From NCBI GenBank assembly GCA_020186115.1, contig WSYJ01000060.1, forward strand, positions 1,674,001 through 1,738,000: a stretch of DNA of 64,000 nucleotides. The letters run 5' to 3'. The position numbers and the translations under genes were made by a program. Shown here piece by piece: positions 30,155-39,971 of this stretch; position 1 is the first letter of the stretch; each line of letters starts with the position of its first letter. This DNA is from Histomonas meleagridis. Its lineage: Eukaryota > Parabasalia > Tritrichomonadida > Dientamoebidae. Under the pieces are notes generated by a model. That model was given only the letters and a program-made list of their open reading frames with translations, was not told where the DNA came from and did not search any database.

Positions 30155-30766
30155 ATAAATTACCATGTAACTATTTCTTATCGATTTATTTTCATGTATA
30201 TATTTGATTGTATTTCAAAATAATATGAAATCGTATAAAATTATATTTGTCTTATTATATGACCATCCCTTACTTGACAAAACAAAAATGAAGGTTGGAT
30301 TCAATTATTTCAAATAAAAACCAATATTGAAATAAATAACGGTTCCGTTATAGTCATGACGATCTGAATAAATTTCTATTGGATTTTTCTATTTGAAAGC
30401 ATTCAAAAAATTCGATTTAGCTCCAATCAGCAGGATTTACATCTTTCCACTTCAAAAAATAAAAATAGAGGTCTCGTCATATGCTTAACTATTACATTAT
30501 AAGGAAACAAATTCTCAATATAGAATATCGTCAAAGTTTATCTATATATATAAATAAATGTATAAAATATAGGATATTATTATTTATTTTGCTTGAAAAG
30601 TTATAAATGGTATGACATACTTTTCGGTAACCTAATGGTCAATAAAATCACACCATAATTTGTATGATTACTTCAACCCTCAAAAAAATTTGAAACCGTT
30701 TATTCATTTTAACGGTTGCTTAAAATAGTTCATTTTCTAAAATTACCCTTATTACCCTTATTAATA
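30155..30766. other. Intergenic region upstream of exportin-1
   Basis: It holds no gene. It contains the inverted Myb-type element at 30336-30351 and an AACGGTTGC site about 55 bp before the exportin ATG, close to TCATTTT initiator-like sequences (30703, 30730). Confidence 0.5.
30336..30351. promoter_or_regulatory. Perfect inverted pair of TAACGG sites
   Basis: ATAACGG-TT-CCGTTAT is a 7-bp arm palindrome with a 2-bp spacer. Each arm contains TAACGG, the classical Myb recognition sequence. It lies about 415 bp before the exportin-1 ATG. Confidence 0.45.
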
Positions 30767-33700
30767 ATGTATCAAGCCTTGCTTAACCAGGAAATCCAAT
30801 TGGATTTGCCATTACTCGAAAAAGCTATCGAAGACGGATATAGAACGGGAAATAATGAAGCAATTTTTGCCATGAATTTTTCCAGTGAAAGGCCTGATAT
30901 TTTTGAGTATATCAATCAATTTTTACAACCACAAAAATCTCCATTTGTTAAATATTATGGGCTACAAATTTTTAATAAGTTAGTTGAGCTACATTGGGCT
31001 GCAATTCCCCAACCCGAAGTTCGAAATTCACTGAAATCATTATTATTAGAATTCATTAAAAACACGATCCAAACGAAAGATCAGTATTTGTCTTATCAAA
31101 TTCTAAATGAAGCAGATAAAGTTTTGATATCAATTTTAAAATATGAATGGCCAAACGAATGGCCAGAATTCATATCTGTGGCTCTAGAAACAAGCAAGAA
31201 TTCTTTAGATACATATCTCAATTTTATAAATATATTTGGAATGTTAGCAGATGAAATCACAAATTTTTCAGAAGCATCTTTATCAACCACACGGTCCGCC
31301 GAAATGTATGCTCAATTCCAAGCAGAATTTCCAAAGATTGTTTTATACATACAAGGATCTTTAGATAATCCAAGGAGTGAAATGGAAGTGAAAGTCATAT
31401 TGAAAAACCTTCGCTACTTCGTCAAAGCAACTGATTTAGCAGCAATTATTGATTCTGATATAATTGATCTTATTTGTCGAAGGCATTTGCAAAACCCAAA
31501 ACTCGTTCCATGTTGTCTTTCAGCCATCGGTGACATTTTTAGCACCAACAATTTCTTGCTTTCTTCACCTCAAATAATTTCACGGATTTTCCTTGTAATT
31601 GTTGCTGTTGTTGAACCAGCTTTTTGCGATCAATCATTATCTCGAGTTCCTGAAACATATGGAATTACTATCGACGATTTTGTTCATACGTTCACCGTTT
31701 CAATCATTTCATTCATAACTTCGTTTTATCAAGTGCTCGAAACCGAAACCGTCGAAGCGTATTCAAAAGTTTTACAATGGCTTTGTTTTATAACCGCCAA
31801 CGCGTGTCAAGATGACTTTCGCCTTTGTATTGAGCTATGGTTCACACTTACAAGAGCAGTTTATTCAGAACGTGTTTCAGCACACTTAGATTATTGTCCC
31901 GTTTATGTTCCAATTTTTGCAATGCTTCGAAGAATTGGAATATCGAAAATGGAAAAACCTTCCGAAGTCATTATTTCTATCGATGAAGAAGGAATTCACT
32001 CTCGAAGGTTAGATTCTTCTACAGAAGCTACAGTAGCATACACTCATATGAGAGAGATGCTTGTTTACTTAACACATATAGATCAAAATGATATGATGGA
32101 AGCGCTTGTTCAAAGAGTTAATGAAGTCACTCAAAGTGAATGGAATCCAAATGCTATTAATTCATTATGTTGGGCAATCGGATCTTTAAGTGGTGCCTTA
32201 CCAGAGAAAGAAGAACTCAACTTCATTTCTAATATTTTAAGCTATTTAATACGAGCATGTATGCAACTTTCTGATATCCCTGCACGAGCAATAGCAGCAA
32301 GTGGTGTTATGTACATATGTAGTCAATACAGTCGAGTTTTAATTCAATCATGGCAACTTTTGAAGACAGTTTTAATGAAATTATTTGATTTTATGAAAGA
32401 ACCAATTCCAGCAGTACAAGATTCTGCTGTTGAATCATTCAAAAACATTGCCCGGTTTTGTCGTTCTGAGATTATCAAGAAGCAACCAAGCGAACAAGCA
32501 TCGTTCCTTGATATGATGCTCTCAAACATGGGTGAAATTCTCCAACCGCTATCACTAGAGAACGTTATCGGCACTTTTGAAGCGGTTGTCATGATAATTC
32601 AATGCATAACCGATGAAAAACAAAGAACCGAAAAAGCCGCCGTTTTATGTGGTGGAATTAACGGAACCCTTGAATCCCTTAAATCGAATGTTCAATTACT
32701 CAATGACCAATGGCATGAACAATTCCTTTTTGTTCTCCAATGTAATGCGGGGCTAGCCAAATATTTAGGATGTACATTTATACCTAATCAACTTTCAAAC
32801 ATCCTTCCTGCTTTAATGGAAATTTATCAAAGAACATCAGCTCTTCTTTTAGAATGCGCTGTAAAGAATGCCTTAGCATTAAAAGAAGCTTCAATGCTTA
32901 GAAGTATAAATGCGGGAATTGCAAGATTATTAGATACTTCTGTATCGAACTGTGGTAATTCTACGCCAATCATCCAGTTCATACTACCGCCTGTTCTACA
33001 AGTCATTGTACCTGATTACCAGAACTCTCCAGCAAAGGTACCAGAGGTCGTCGGTTTGATGGCGGCTTTGACGATGAAAATCCCCGGTGAAATTCAAGCC
33101 TCAATTCAAATGATTTTCGCAACGGTTTTCCAACCAACGGTACCACTTATTCAAGACATGAACGATAACTTTGCGTTCAAAAAGGAGTTCAACCGTTTGA
33201 TGAGTTCGTTGGTGTCAAATTGCACCAGCTTCTTAACATGCGTCCAAATAGATGACGTCGTATTGTTCATGAACTGTCTTAAGCTTTTGTGTGGGAACAC
33301 ACAACCAGAGATCTCCGAAAAGTCACTTCAAATTGCATCAAATCTTATTAATATGCTCGAAGCTAGAACTCCACCACAGTTCATAGCACAGTTCCACGAC
33401 TTCTTTGCTGTTGATTTTCTTGTCTTTGCGTTCAATCTTATGACCGATAGTTTTCATAAATTTGCATTCAACCAACTCACAGGGCTAATCCGTAGTCTTA
33501 TGCAGTTACCAGTGATGAACAATAAGATGCAACAAATAGTTGAAATGCTCACAGGTGTATTCCCTAATACAAGTCCAACAGATATTTATAATTTTGTACT
33601 CCAAATGCAAAGCGAAGCACCGAGTTACACAAACTTCAAGAATTTGATGCGGAACTTCTTGGTTGAGGCAAGAAAATTCTCTCCGAAAGATCCATCATTG

Positions 33701-33847
33701 TTTGCAAAGGAAATGGAGGAGGTTGTCCAAGAGATAGAAAGGAAGAAGAACGTCCCAGGGCTACTTCCTCCATCGCAAAATCCTCAATTATTAGAGGAGA
33801 TAGAACAATTGACTTCTTTTGTCGGTAATATGTCATTAAGATTATAA
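30767..33847 (+). CDS. XPO1: Exportin-1 (CRM1/XPO1) nuclear export receptor
   Basis: 1026 residues, slightly shorter than the usual 1070 or so. The N-terminal importin-beta region includes YLSYQILNEADKVLISILKYEWPNEWPEFI. The central HEAT repeats include the strongly conserved SLCWAIGSLSGALPEKEE and the following GVMYICSQYSRVLIQSWQLLKTVLMKLFDFM block, which is the NES-groove part of CRM1. The CRM1 C-terminal domain ends with KNVPGLLPPSQNP. It exports leucine-rich NES cargo with RanGTP. The ATG at 30767 is used; the longer frame begins with TTG. The gene ends TAATAAAC, again stop-overlapping TAAA. Confidence 0.96.
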   Translation: MYQALLNQEIQLDLPLLEKAIEDGYRTGNNEAIFAMNFSSERPDIFEYINQFLQPQKSPFVKYYGLQIFNKLVELHWAAIPQPEVRNSLKSLLLEFIKNTIQTKDQYLSYQILNEADKVLISILKYEWPNEWPEFISVALETSKNSLDTYLNFINIFGMLADEITNFSEASLSTTRSAEMYAQFQAEFPKIVLYIQGSLDNPRSEMEVKVILKNLRYFVKATDLAAIIDSDIIDLICRRHLQNPKLVPCCLSAIGDIFSTNNFLLSSPQIISRIFLVIVAVVEPAFCDQSLSRVPETYGITIDDFVHTFTVSIISFITSFYQVLETETVEAYSKVLQWLCFITANACQDDFRLCIELWFTLTRAVYSERVSAHLDYCPVYVPIFAMLRRIGISKMEKPSEVIISIDEEGIHSRRLDSSTEATVAYTHMREMLVYLTHIDQNDMMEALVQRVNEVTQSEWNPNAINSLCWAIGSLSGALPEKEELNFISNILSYLIRACMQLSDIPARAIAASGVMYICSQYSRVLIQSWQLLKTVLMKLFDFMKEPIPAVQDSAVESFKNIARFCRSEIIKKQPSEQASFLDMMLSNMGEILQPLSLENVIGTFEAVVMIIQCITDEKQRTEKAAVLCGGINGTLESLKSNVQLLNDQWHEQFLFVLQCNAGLAKYLGCTFIPNQLSNILPALMEIYQRTSALLLECAVKNALALKEASMLRSINAGIARLLDTSVSNCGNSTPIIQFILPPVLQVIVPDYQNSPAKVPEVVGLMAALTMKIPGEIQASIQMIFATVFQPTVPLIQDMNDNFAFKKEFNRLMSSLVSNCTSFLTCVQIDDVVLFMNCLKLLCGNTQPEISEKSLQIASNLINMLEARTPPQFIAQFHDFFAVDFLVFAFNLMTDSFHKFAFNQLTGLIRSLMQLPVMNNKMQQIVEMLTGVFPNTSPTDIYNFVLQMQSEAPSYTNFKNLMRNFLVEARKFSPKDPSLFAKEMEEVVQEIERKKNVPGLLPPSQNPQLLEEIEQLTSFVGNMSLRL

Positions 33848-34120
33848 TAAACATTTATACATTTTTAACCGTAAAAATTTGCATTTAAATGCTCTTCTTT
33901 ATGATGTGATAAGAAAGAAATGAAATACATTAACATGTTCAACAGATATTCTCATTATTCACAACATTTATAACCAGACATAAAAAATGTAATTGTTGCT
34001 TATTATTGATTTTAACATTTTGTTATTATGTACTTAAATACATAAAAAACTTTTGGTGAAATTATATTTTGAAAAAACAAATTTATCAAACATAATTTAA
34101 GAAAAATTTTATTTATTCTC

Positions 34121-35557
34121 TTAAAAATCATCTTCTTCATAATACTCCTCTTCCTCTATTTCGTTACCGCCATCGCCCAAATTCGAGATCTGAATGAAAA
34201 TATTATTTGGATCATCATCGAAATCACTGTCGCTAAAGAAACTTGGCAAAGGTCCACCGAATTCTTTATGTATTGTATCGAAGTATTGATAATATACGTC
34301 ATCATAAAACTGTTTCCATTCATTATTTTCATCTTCGCTTGGAGCTCCTTCGATATCTATGATATGTTCAGTAAAACTAAACAAATATCCCCAATAATTT
34401 GCGTCTTTGATTTGGTCCTTTTTCGAATATTCGGTAACAATTCGATGTTTCATATCTAACTTTTCAATCAGGATGTTGGCAGAGCGGTTTTGCATCAAGG
34501 CTGAAAATAAACCGTAGAACGATACGTGGAAAATTGAATGGATTTTGAGCTCAAAAAACCGATCAAGCAGAATTTGCATCGTATCGTAAATAAACGGTTC
34601 CGGGTTTTCTTCTGATGCACGAAGAAACAAAACAAGGAGCTCTATAGCTTTCTCATGCTTAGAAAGAAATGGTAAGGGCCCACAAATAAAGTGACAGATG
34701 TCTTCAAGATGATTAATGGCATATTCATAAACAGGTGTACAAATCATATCTTCTTCACATATGTCGTCAGAACCATAAGAAACATCATCCATCTGAGAGC
34801 AGAGCTCAAAAATTAGGGAAAAGGCCCAATAACTGGATTCTGAGTATGCTGAGTGAAGTGCAATATCAAATATTTTGGAAATCTTTTCATCAGTCACAAT
34901 CTGGCTAATAAGAGAAGAGTCCGGATTAGCATTCGAAATAATGGATGAAATAATTGATAATACTCGAGAATTGAAAATTTCATCTGTCTCAGAAAGTGAT
35001 TCAAAAAGACAATCACAGGCATTTATATCTTCGAAAAATGATGAAATTTGTGCACTTGGGTCAATTGCTAATGAATAAAGCACATCATATACGGGTTCTT
35101 GCTTAATTGACTTGATTAAGAGGGAGAAAAATTGCGGTTTCTTGGAGAGGTACAGGTGGATAACTGAGTTTTGCGTTTTTAATAAAATCAAAATCAATTG
35201 AGAAAAAATACGAGCTGGTACTGCTGGTATTGGATCTTTTGAAAGCTCTTCTATCATTCTTTCATAGAAAAACTCATTTTGACTTATTTTTGTCGCATAA
35301 TAGCGAGTAAGTTTGTCAAGAATTCCTTGTGCTATACGTGCATAATGACCATCACCATCACCTTCTTGTAGAGCCTTTTCTAGTAATTGTTGGAAATTAT
35401 TTAGAAAGAACATGGTTATTGTGGGATTATTTGGTGAAATAGCTTGAACAATATTTGATTCACATAATAGGTCATCAATTGAACAATTCCCGTTGTTGAT
35501 TTTATTTTTGATATTGTCAAAGGAAATAGAAGGATAATTGCCTTGCCTGAGAAACAT
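34121..35557 (-). CDS. SAPS-like (SIT4/PP6-associated) phosphatase regulatory protein
   Basis: 478 residues, almost wholly helical, with an acidic C-terminus (NEIEEEEYYEEDDF). The opening NGNCSIDDLLCESNIVQAISPNNPTI followed by repeats of helices matches the start of SAPS proteins, in which a short helix pair (LLDxExxLQE...) precedes armadillo-like repeats that bind Sit4/PP6 catalytic subunits. SIPAVPARIFSQLILILLKTQN corresponds to the PLNPLLASYFSKV-type segment in position. The assignment is by overall pattern, without a diagnostic motif, so another ARM-repeat protein is possible. It does not neighbour the phosphatase at 61-62 kb. Confidence 0.65.
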   Translation of the reverse strand: MFLRQGNYPSISFDNIKNKINNGNCSIDDLLCESNIVQAISPNNPTITMFFLNNFQQLLEKALQEGDGDGHYARIAQGILDKLTRYYATKISQNEFFYERMIEELSKDPIPAVPARIFSQLILILLKTQNSVIHLYLSKKPQFFSLLIKSIKQEPVYDVLYSLAIDPSAQISSFFEDINACDCLFESLSETDEIFNSRVLSIISSIISNANPDSSLISQIVTDEKISKIFDIALHSAYSESSYWAFSLIFELCSQMDDVSYGSDDICEEDMICTPVYEYAINHLEDICHFICGPLPFLSKHEKAIELLVLFLRASEENPEPFIYDTMQILLDRFFELKIHSIFHVSFYGLFSALMQNRSANILIEKLDMKHRIVTEYSKKDQIKDANYWGYLFSFTEHIIDIEGAPSEDENNEWKQFYDDVYYQYFDTIHKEFGGPLPSFFSDSDFDDDPNNIFIQISNLGDGGNEIEEEEYYEEDDF

Positions 35558-36602
35558 CCGAGCCCTTTACCTTAACGTCCGTCGCTCTGGTGAGAGTAAA
35601 CCATACAAAAAAATATAAAGCCAAGCCAAAAAGTGATTCCAAACCGAAAAGCCAGCGTTAACATCTCCAAAAATAAAAATAATGCTCATAACGAAGGAGA
35701 CACAAGAATACATCGCATCCAAAGAATAATGAATAACTTAAAAAATGGAAAATAATTTAGCAAATATAAGAAAATGGAAATTCTATCCAAAATTTATTTA
35801 TAGTCAAATATAAATAAATCTTTGAAATTTTTGTAATATATTTTCTTTGAATGGAACAACGGTCGCAATAATCTTTTTTGTCAGCGGGATTTGGTAATTA
35901 ACAATACTTAATATTAACAATACTAAAACTTTCGTAAATCGAACGAAAAACGCTAGTTTATGTAACACGACATAGTTAAAATATATAAGATTCCGTCATA
36001 AGATACTTAAGAAATAACAATCATTTCACATTTTTTTTTTTGTGATTTTATATCCATATCATATGGCAACGTGTTTGGATGTATTCCATAAAATATTTTT
36101 TGAAAATAAAAGGGTTTTCATGCTAAACTCAACATCTTCTTCATTGCATCAAATGCAGGTAGCTTATAAAAAGAAAAATGCCTTCAGTTAAATTCTGATA
36201 TTTAGCTTCATAGTTTAAATTCATTATAAATACATGCATCAATTATCATAAAATTATAAAAAAGATTTGCATGTAGAGTTTAATTAATTTTATATTAAAA
36301 AAAATAATGTGTGGATCCAACACAATAAGAACTTAAAACTATGTTCCAATATGTCGAAAATGGAATCTTTTTATATGGATAATTTAAATGAGAAGAACGT
36401 TATTTACTTTTTTTAGACAGAATTATCTCACATCTCTTCTCAATTTTTAACCTCTCATGTTCAATTTGCAAATTTACGTTGAAGTACGTTGAATTCAAAT
36501 TTAATTCTTCCAAAAATATTTAACAAAGCAGTAAGTTTTGAAATGAAGAAATTGAACTGAATACAAATTTGAATCGAACTCTCTCAAAAATTCATCATCT
36601 TC
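35558..36602. other. Intergenic region of about 1 kb, nothing recognised
   Basis: Divergent spacer between the SAPS-like gene and the Thr-rich surface protein gene. CGACGGACGTTAAGG (minus strand, near 35580) lies just upstream of the SAPS-like ATG. The rest is AT-rich with a poly-T run at 36030. No coding frame was seen. Confidence 0.5.
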
Positions 36603-39113
36603 ATGCAGGCCATTTCTTTAGCCCTTTCGATTCTTTCATTTTTCTTTCAGATTTCAAGTCAAATATCGATTAATAAAGCGGGTGTATTAGGTTTTTCATA
36701 TTCTTATCAAATGGTTCCAACATATGAACAAACGAATATTTTAACGAGTACCGAAGTATTAACGAATACAAAAGTTTCTTCGAATACACAAGTTATTACA
36801 TCCACATATATTGAAACGAATTCAATGACAGAATCATTAACGTTGAAAAGTTCACTTTCACAAAGATTTTTTGAAACCGAATTTTCGACACATACAATTG
36901 TGAATACGAAATCTTATACATTATCGAATTCGTTTATTTTAACTGACACATATTCGTTAACGCAAACACAAAAGTTGACTGATTCAATTACGATTTCGCC
37001 AACATTTATTTATACGAATACATATGATACATCATATACGTATTTAGATAGTTTGTTAAATGTACCTTCAACTTCACAAACGTCCATTTTAACATATGTT
37101 TCATCGATAACACGTGTTTATGTAAATTCGGTGACATATTCACTCACGAATACATTATCAGAAACTCTAGTTTCATCATATACTTCTTCTTTTGTTAATT
37201 CAGTCACATATTCATCTTCATTGAAGAGCACACAAACATTGAGTAGCACACGAACATTAGGATATACCACGCAGAATACAAAGGCAAAATCATATACAAA
37301 ATCATCAACTATTTCATATGTTTATTATACATCATCCACCAAATATACGACATATAAATCTTCTTATACAGATTCATATACATATAAATCATCATATACG
37401 ACTGTTTATTCAGTTGTTACTCGAAGTCCATCAATCATGTATACAGAAACGATGTCATGTGGATATCCAAATGCAAACAAAATGAATGCACTAAAAATAC
37501 AAACAATCAAAAATATTAATATGCAACGTTCTGATGATAGATTAATAATTTCTGGAGCAAAGCCAAAGGTTCCATGTATGTTAGTGCCAATATATAAAAC
37601 TGTATATTCAATTTCTACAACAATAACAAGATCGATAACATCATCGAGATCATTAACATCATCTAAAACAATGGTTCCAACAGTTACAGTATCAAAAACG
37701 ATTACATCAACTAAAGAAAATTCAATAACAATGTCAGAAACATATTGTTCATCAATAACAAAAACATTAACGATTACGAATACTAAAACACTTAAAAATA
37801 CACAAACACAAACACGTACTATATCATCTACAAAAAGTCCAACACTAAGTATTACAGAAGTTGAATCGAATACATATCCACCAACGAAAACTCGAACTTA
37901 TACGAAATCATTAACAAATTCTAATGTTAATTCAGGTAGTTTAACGAATTCATTTATTTCGACACAAACGATTTCAAAAACATCATCACCATCATTAACG
38001 AATTCGATAACAATAATACCATCTATAACTAATATTCAAACATCAACATTGACATTAACATTAAGTTATACATATGTTAAAGATAATACACTTACACCAA
38101 CTCAAACATTAAGTATTACTAATACAAAATCGACAAGTTTAACATATATTGCGACGATATTCTTAATTGATATATATACGAATACAGAATCAATTACATT
38201 ATCACCAATTTCAACATTATCTCAAACTGAGATGATAACAAATTCGAATACATTTTCAGTAGAAACTACACATACAAAATCATTCTTATATTCAAATTCA
38301 TATCAAATAACATATGAACTAACATTAATACGAATAGAAATTGAAGATTCTAAAACATTTACATCATCATTTACATATACAATAGAACAAGAACCTACGA
38401 ATACATTCACAATTACAAATACGAATACATTCACAATTACAAATACGAATACATTCACAATTACAAATACAAATACAATTCCGAAATCACAAACAACAAT
38501 AACACCACAAATACAAACGAAAACACAAACAGAAACAATAACGCAAAATACTAAAGAACCCACAAATATAAATACAAAATCGAATATATTTACAGCAACA
38601 GCATCTATCCAAGAAATTAATTCAATAATTACTATCAGTATTTCGAAATTATTAACACAAACGATTGCATTAACACAAACATTAAGTATTATTAATAGTT
38701 TTCTTTCTGAATCATTTACATATATAATATTTAATTCTAAAGTTAAACTTACGAACACGATATTTATTTATTATAATTATACTATTTTTCAATTTCATAC
38801 TCTTGAAAAATATTATTCTAATTATATTTATATTTATGAAGATCATGAAGGAAATGAAGAAAAGCAAAATTCGAATAATTTATGGATTATTATTGGAATT
38901 GTTATTGGAGTTATTGTTATAATTATTATTACAATAACAATAATTATTCATATTAATCGACATAATAAGAATCATGACGAAGAAATTGTTGAAGAAGTTA
39001 AATATCAAGAAGGTGAAATTGATGGATGTAGAAGTATTATGAAATTAGAAGATATTGATGAAGATCCATTTGCTGTTGATTTTGAAGAACATAAATTTGT
39101 TAGTCCAATTTAA
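36603..39113 (+). CDS. Thr/Ser-rich type-I transmembrane surface protein
   Basis: 836 residues. An N-terminal signal peptide (MQAISLALSILSFFFQISSQ) is followed by about 700 residues dominated by Thr, Ser, Asn, Ile and Tyr with irregular repeats of SxTxTxT type (TITNTNTF, SLTNSxTI). A single helix (LWIIIGIVIGVIVIIIITITIII) and an acidic cytoplasmic tail of about 55 residues end the protein. A short non-repetitive Cys-containing segment (about 278-335) interrupts the stalk. It resembles the stalk, membrane helix and tail of trichomonad BspA proteins without the LRR head. A heavily glycosylated, mucin-like coat or adhesin protein is inferred. Codons are unusually AAT/ACA-rich. Confidence 0.85.
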   Translation: MQAISLALSILSFFFQISSQISINKAGVLGFSYSYQMVPTYEQTNILTSTEVLTNTKVSSNTQVITSTYIETNSMTESLTLKSSLSQRFFETEFSTHTIVNTKSYTLSNSFILTDTYSLTQTQKLTDSITISPTFIYTNTYDTSYTYLDSLLNVPSTSQTSILTYVSSITRVYVNSVTYSLTNTLSETLVSSYTSSFVNSVTYSSSLKSTQTLSSTRTLGYTTQNTKAKSYTKSSTISYVYYTSSTKYTTYKSSYTDSYTYKSSYTTVYSVVTRSPSIMYTETMSCGYPNANKMNALKIQTIKNINMQRSDDRLIISGAKPKVPCMLVPIYKTVYSISTTITRSITSSRSLTSSKTMVPTVTVSKTITSTKENSITMSETYCSSITKTLTITNTKTLKNTQTQTRTISSTKSPTLSITEVESNTYPPTKTRTYTKSLTNSNVNSGSLTNSFISTQTISKTSSPSLTNSITIIPSITNIQTSTLTLTLSYTYVKDNTLTPTQTLSITNTKSTSLTYIATIFLIDIYTNTESITLSPISTLSQTEMITNSNTFSVETTHTKSFLYSNSYQITYELTLIRIEIEDSKTFTSSFTYTIEQEPTNTFTITNTNTFTITNTNTFTITNTNTIPKSQTTITPQIQTKTQTETITQNTKEPTNINTKSNIFTATASIQEINSIITISISKLLTQTIALTQTLSIINSFLSESFTYIIFNSKVKLTNTIFIYYNYTIFQFHTLEKYYSNYIYIYEDHEGNEEKQNSNNLWIIIGIVIGVIVIIIITITIIIHINRHNKNHDEEIVEEVKYQEGEIDGCRSIMKLEDIDEDPFAVDFEEHKFVSPI
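38397..38468 (+). repeat. Three exact 24-bp tandem repeats
   Basis: Three identical copies of an in-frame 24-bp unit (ACGAATACATTCACAATTAC followed by AAAT) encode TNTFTITN. A fourth decayed copy follows. Identity at the DNA level points to recent expansion. Confidence 0.9.
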
Positions 39114-39971
39114 TTTTATTCATATAATAAATAAAAGATCTGTTCATTATGTTAGATAATAGAGGAAATTATCCTCGTGACAAAATAAAATCTCAATTTA
39201 TTCGCTTATTTGTTTTCAATTTATATCGATAGTGGGATGATTTTTGTTTGAATACAGATTATGTTTATTATTTTGAATCAATTGTGCATTTTTCTGATTG
39301 CTTACCAGTGATTATGAGTGTTTATGTATTTTTGAGATAAAAAAGGATGTTTATCAAAATTTGTGATTCTTAGAAAATGAATATCCATTATTTTTTCTTT
39401 TTAAAAATGATAATTAATTATTTGATTTTTATATATTATTATTATGCACTACTTGGATAGGATTGTATTTGAACTATAATACATTGATGAAGTGCATGGA
39501 AATAAATCTGAATTTAGTTGGATTCAAACTATTTTTTAAAAACTTTACAGTAAAGCACGCTAAATAACGATACAATAAAGCAGTCAGCAAATAAATTCCT
39601 TCAATCGCTCACAGCTAACAAATTAACTCCAAGTTTGAAAAGCAGACACTTTTCTATGATTGAGTATGAATTTCAAACATCTTTCCTCAATTGGTATCAT
39701 TAAAAATCACGAAACCCTCGAACAACCAATCCACACAGAGGGTTTTTGCTCATTTTATTAAGGTAATCCGTTTCATGTTGTCACAAGATGAAGGTGTACA
39801 TTTCTCCATTTAAATAAAACGTAAAAACCAATTTTTTTAGAAAAAAGGATAGCAGCGAATAAAGTTTCGTATGGTGTTTTCCATATTTTGGAATTCGTTT
39901 GCATAGAAAAGACGTTAAGTCACTTCAAATTTATAGTCTGGGGCACCCTAAAAGCAAAAAAATCGAAAGAA
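39114..39971. other. Intergenic region with a hairpin and the 16-bp motif
   Basis: No gene. A GC-rich 8-bp hairpin (AAACCCTC 39712-39719 with GAGGGTTT 39738-39745, followed by T residues) stands out. The 16-bp motif copy 2 is at 39912-39927, 45 bp before the ATG of the next gene. Confidence 0.5.
39912..39927 (+). promoter_or_regulatory. 16-bp motif ACGTTAAGTCACTTCA, copy 2
   Basis: Identical to the copies at 13567 and 52143. It supports the ATG at 39972 as the true start, because the in-frame extension to 39888 (TTG) would place this shared promoter motif inside coding sequence. Confidence 0.6.

Noticed and set aside
30716-30766. 17-residue extension of exportin-1
   Set aside because: It starts at TTG; the first ATG at 30767 fits the family's N-terminus.
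39888-39971. N-terminal extension of the 1390-residue protein
   Set aside because: It would start at TTG and contain the 16-bp promoter motif, so the ATG at 39972 is used.
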